From: Castanea sativa
Taxonomy: Eukaryota; Streptophyta; Magnoliopsida; Fagales; Fagaceae
Assembly: GCF_040712315.1 (NCBI RefSeq)
Contig: NC_134015.1
Location: 44,909,464 to 44,973,463 of the forward strand
DNA: 64,000 nucleotides
Reading direction: 5' to 3'
This document shows, one piece after another, positions 61,628 to 64,000 of the stretch. The notes beneath the pieces were generated by a model. That model was not told the origin of the DNA. It ran no database searches and saw only the letters and a list, made by a program, of their open reading frames with translations. The translations under genes and the position numbers were made by a program. Every line of letters begins with the position of its first letter. Positions within the stretch are counted from its first letter, which is position 1.

Positions 61628-61732
61628 TTATTATTGTTATTTCTTTATAATTGGATAGTGGGGGAGGAGGGTTTGAATCATGAACATCTTTGTTAAAAAC
61701 ACTAGAAGTTGCCAATTGAGCCACAAGACTTC
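61628..61732 (-). mobile_element. tRNA-derived SINE abutting the L1 remnant
   Basis: On the complement, 'GTCTTGTGGCTCAATTGGCA' (box A) is followed by 'GATTCAAACCCTCC' (box B) and CCAATTATAAAG. Same family as 42389-42510 and 60515-60635. Its 5' edge touches the 3' edge of the L1 fragment at about 61733. Confidence 0.75.
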
Positions 61733-63640
61733 TTTTTTTTTGGATAAGAATACACAAAGGAGCCTAAGGAATTACAAAGGAAAGAAATATCTACATGTTT
61801 AATGACTCTGAATGATTCAATGAAATCACTATCCATAAGATGCAATGCATAAGACCACTGATATAAAGAACTATTGATGATTACTAGCAATTGAGTCCTA
61901 GTGTATTCCACATGTTCAAAAGTACATCGATTCCTTTCCTCCATATAGTCCACAACAAATACAAAGGAACAAGATTCCAGAAATCTGAAGAATGAGTAGC
62001 TCCCCAATTCTGCCACCCACATAATAGATCAAAGACATTATCTGGTATTACCCACAGGATCCCAAAGGACCTAAAGAGATAACTCCACAACCCAAATGCC
62101 AAACCAGTAAATAAAACGAATCAAAAGATGGTCCACCATCTCCTCACTACATCTGCACATACAAAACCAACTCAAAGAGTCACGCCCCTCGAGAAGGTTC
62201 TCACATGTAATAATTTTCAATCAAGCCATGGAAACTCTCCAAAGAGCCTTAATCCACCCCCCCCCCCCCCCTACCCTCCTCGTCCTATGGATGGCTTTCC
62301 AAGGGAAACACATGGGAATGAACCCCTTAGGGGCTGTTTGGCTGAAAAAAAATGCTCACTCATCACTCATCACTCTATAACTCATTTCCTATAACTCAAA
62401 AATCCCCAAATATTTCCAAAACCTGGTTTGGCACCTAAAACTCAGTTTTGTTTTCAACTTTAAAAACTCAAAAACGTAGAACCCACCCTCTGACCATACT
62501 ACCATTGTTCCACAGGTATGTCTTCTACTTTATTTATTGCAGGTGAGAGCTTTTTTTTTTGGGTTTGCGTTGGGGGTTTTGTGAATCTTTGGAAGGATGT
62601 TATGGTGGCCACAGTAGAAACAGAACATCAAACCCAGCACCCAACTGAAAAAAAACCATTACCATGCAAACCACAAAACATCAAACCAATCCATCATAGC
62701 AGATCCGACCATTCACACCACCAACACCTTCAACACCACAACAAATTACACTATAAAGTTTAGAAAGAACTAAAAGAGGGAAAAATGAGAAGAGAAAAGA
62801 TTGTGAGAAGTGAAGAAAGAAAGTACAAAAAATAAGGAAAAAAAAAAGAAGAAAGAACCCAAGCCTAGAAACCCAGTGAAAAGGAATGGAAAAAAAGAAA
62901 AGAAAAAAGAAAAAGAAACCAAACCCAGAAACCCAATGTGAAAAGGAAAGAAATGAAGAAAAAATAAATAAAAAAGAAGAAGAAGATAATAGAGAAACCA
63001 AGCCCAAATGCAGCGTGAAAGGAAAACAAAAAAAAAGACAACGAGATGAAGAGCACAGAAAATCAAAGAACAAAGAAAAAAGAAGAAGTCTGGTATGATG
63101 AGAGAGGAGAGAGGCACGTGAGTGTAGCCATTGGTGGAGTTTTGGAGAGAGCAAAAGCTCTGAGCTTGGATTTGACTACTCTCTGCCGTGGGCCCATGTG
63201 TTCCTCAGGAAATTACCAAACTGCCACCATTACTCAGTTTTCAAAACTCAAAAACACCACAAAATTGTTTCCAATTTCCATTACTCATCACCCAATTTAG
63301 TGAGAATTGAGTGACAAAAACAAAAACTCAAAACAAATCCAAACACACCCTTTTGCCGCGGGACCCACCAATTTTGAGTGATGGGTGATGAAAACTGAGT
63401 GATGGGCGATGAAATTTTGGAAATCCAAACAGCTCCTTAGTGTCTCATTAAAAGATCAAATAGTGAAGTCGCCACTTCACTTTAACTGCCATCTCATCCT
63501 ATTTCCTCCTTTCTAATGGGAACATGAAATTCTAACAAATGGAGGAATGAAACCACCCCTTCTATCTCCCCATCCTTAAAATTTGAAATTTCTCATAAAT
63601 CCCACAAAACTCTTGGCATAATCAATTCAATTCCATAATG
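61733..63640 (-). mobile_element. L1-type LINE remnant (zf-RVT end), interrupted by a MITE
   Basis: On the complement, from about 63640: a decayed frame with VPIRKEE and CFPWKAIHRTR, then after a C-run ALWRVSMA, LKIITCENLLEGRDSLSWFC, MCRCSEETMDHLL, WNLVPLYLLWTIWRKGIDVL and INSSLYQWSYALHLMDSDF. This is the C-terminal zinc-binding region following reverse transcriptase in plant L1 elements. Multiple stops and frame changes show it is old. The MITE at 62330-63436 lies inside it, between the upstream part and CFPWKAIH. The strand upstream of 63640 is too decayed to extend with confidence. Confidence 0.75.
62330..63436. mobile_element. 1.1-kb PIF/Harbinger-type non-autonomous element, TSD TTA
   Basis: Ends GGGGCTGTTTGG and CCAAACAGCTCC, flanked by TTA (62327-62329, 63437-63439). 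Subterminal arms hold ATCACTCATCACTC at the left and GTGATGGGTGATGAAAACTG at the right. The interior is a long A/G-rich tract (62760-63100) whose complement reads as a false Phe/Leu-rich frame. No transposase. Inserted in the L1 remnant. Confidence 0.87.
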
Positions 63641-63762
63641 GTCTGTTTGGATTGAAGGAGAGGGAGGGAGAGTAGAGTAGAGTAAATTTAACACAAAATT
63701 AACTTATTTTTAGCCAACTCTACTCTACTCCCCCTCCTTCCCCCCTCCATCCAAACATGCCA
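63639..63762. mobile_element. 124-bp Tourist-like MITE, TSD TAA
   Basis: Ends TGGTCTGTTTGGA and TCCAAACATGCCA, flanked by TAA (63636-63638, 63763-63765). Arms 'GGAGAGGGAGGGAGAGTAGA' and 'TCTACTCTACTCCCCCTCC' pair as a hairpin. It is a short sibling of the 10735-11153 element. Confidence 0.92.
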
Positions 63763-63765
63763 TAA

Positions 63766-64000
63766 AAGCTGAAAGAGAAGCAGCCCAATTTATGACAAAC
63801 CTAGGCATCATATCCCTAGATGAAGCAAAACCTTTCCAATCTATAAAGAACCATGACAAAATGCCACTGCACATACAATAAATGAAAGCCCAAGGAGAGG
63901 CTAGAAGAGCTCCCAGATTAATATACTACATCCATCTTTAACAAATTGTTTATACCCAAAATGCAATAGATAATTCACCTAAGGCCCATCAGATGGCAGA
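63766..64000. other. Window edge, probably retroelement-derived
   Basis: Continues beyond the MITE; may be more of the L1 remnant on the minus strand, but no conserved motif was found. Confidence 0.3.

Noticed and set aside
62681..63154. 157-codon minus-strand frame, Phe/Leu/Ser-rich
   Set aside because: It is the complement of an A/G-rich low-complexity tract inside a Harbinger-type element; overlapping frames are equally open and there is no family signal.

Overview
This 64 kb window is nuclear DNA from a flowering plant, most likely a woody eudicot (a Fagales-type tree is my guess, not proven). It is AT-rich and has GT-AG introns. Every gene I recognise belongs to a plant family. The transposon load is also plant-like: Mutator-like elements with 9-bp target-site duplications (TSDs), Tourist-like MITEs, tRNA-derived SINEs, L1/RTE LINE remnants and a Ty3/gypsy gag fragment.

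Host genes in order are: the 3' end of an AFC-type LAMMER kinase (1-942, +); an NHL/LEA_2 membrane protein (1979-3034, -); a mitochondrial-type PPR protein close to Arabidopsis At1g13040 (7877-9424, -); a MAP kinase phosphatase 1 (21722-25548, +); a complete 13-exon coilin gene (28714-36502, -, 615 aa); and a GLE1 nucleoporin (51124-about 59095, -). In GLE1 the last 12 exons form one uninterrupted 500-codon frame, while the first two exons carry frameshifts, a stop and no usable start. From memory, coilin, the PPR gene, an NHL gene and GLE1 lie close together near At1g130xx-At1g131xx in Arabidopsis. AFC1 and MKP1 homologues lie on Arabidopsis chromosome 3, so the window looks like an unfractionated version of two Arabidopsis regions.

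The most interesting part is 36.6-48.6 kb. Two related Mutator-like elements sit side by side just upstream of coilin. Element A (36617-40623) and element B (40653-48614) each have their own perfect 9-bp TSD, and the inner duplications are only 11 bp apart. Both carry truncated minus-strand MuDR-type transposases. B also carries a plus-strand plant mobile domain (PMD, MAIN-like) gene full of stop codons. All four element ends hold arrays of semi-palindromic 'ATCGAGTCTC..GAGACTCGAT'-like motifs. A gypsy gag remnant (48745-50160) follows.

Other elements with exact ends are a 1461-bp MULE (5089-6549, TSD AAAGAAATA) and three PIF/Harbinger-type MITEs with TAA/TTA duplications. One of these (10735-11153) sits in a tandem duplication whose second copy preserves the empty insertion site. 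The right end of the window is an L1 remnant interrupted by two such MITEs and abutted by a SINE. No rRNA, functional tRNA or CRISPR array was seen. All coordinates were derived by eye from reading frames and splice signals.
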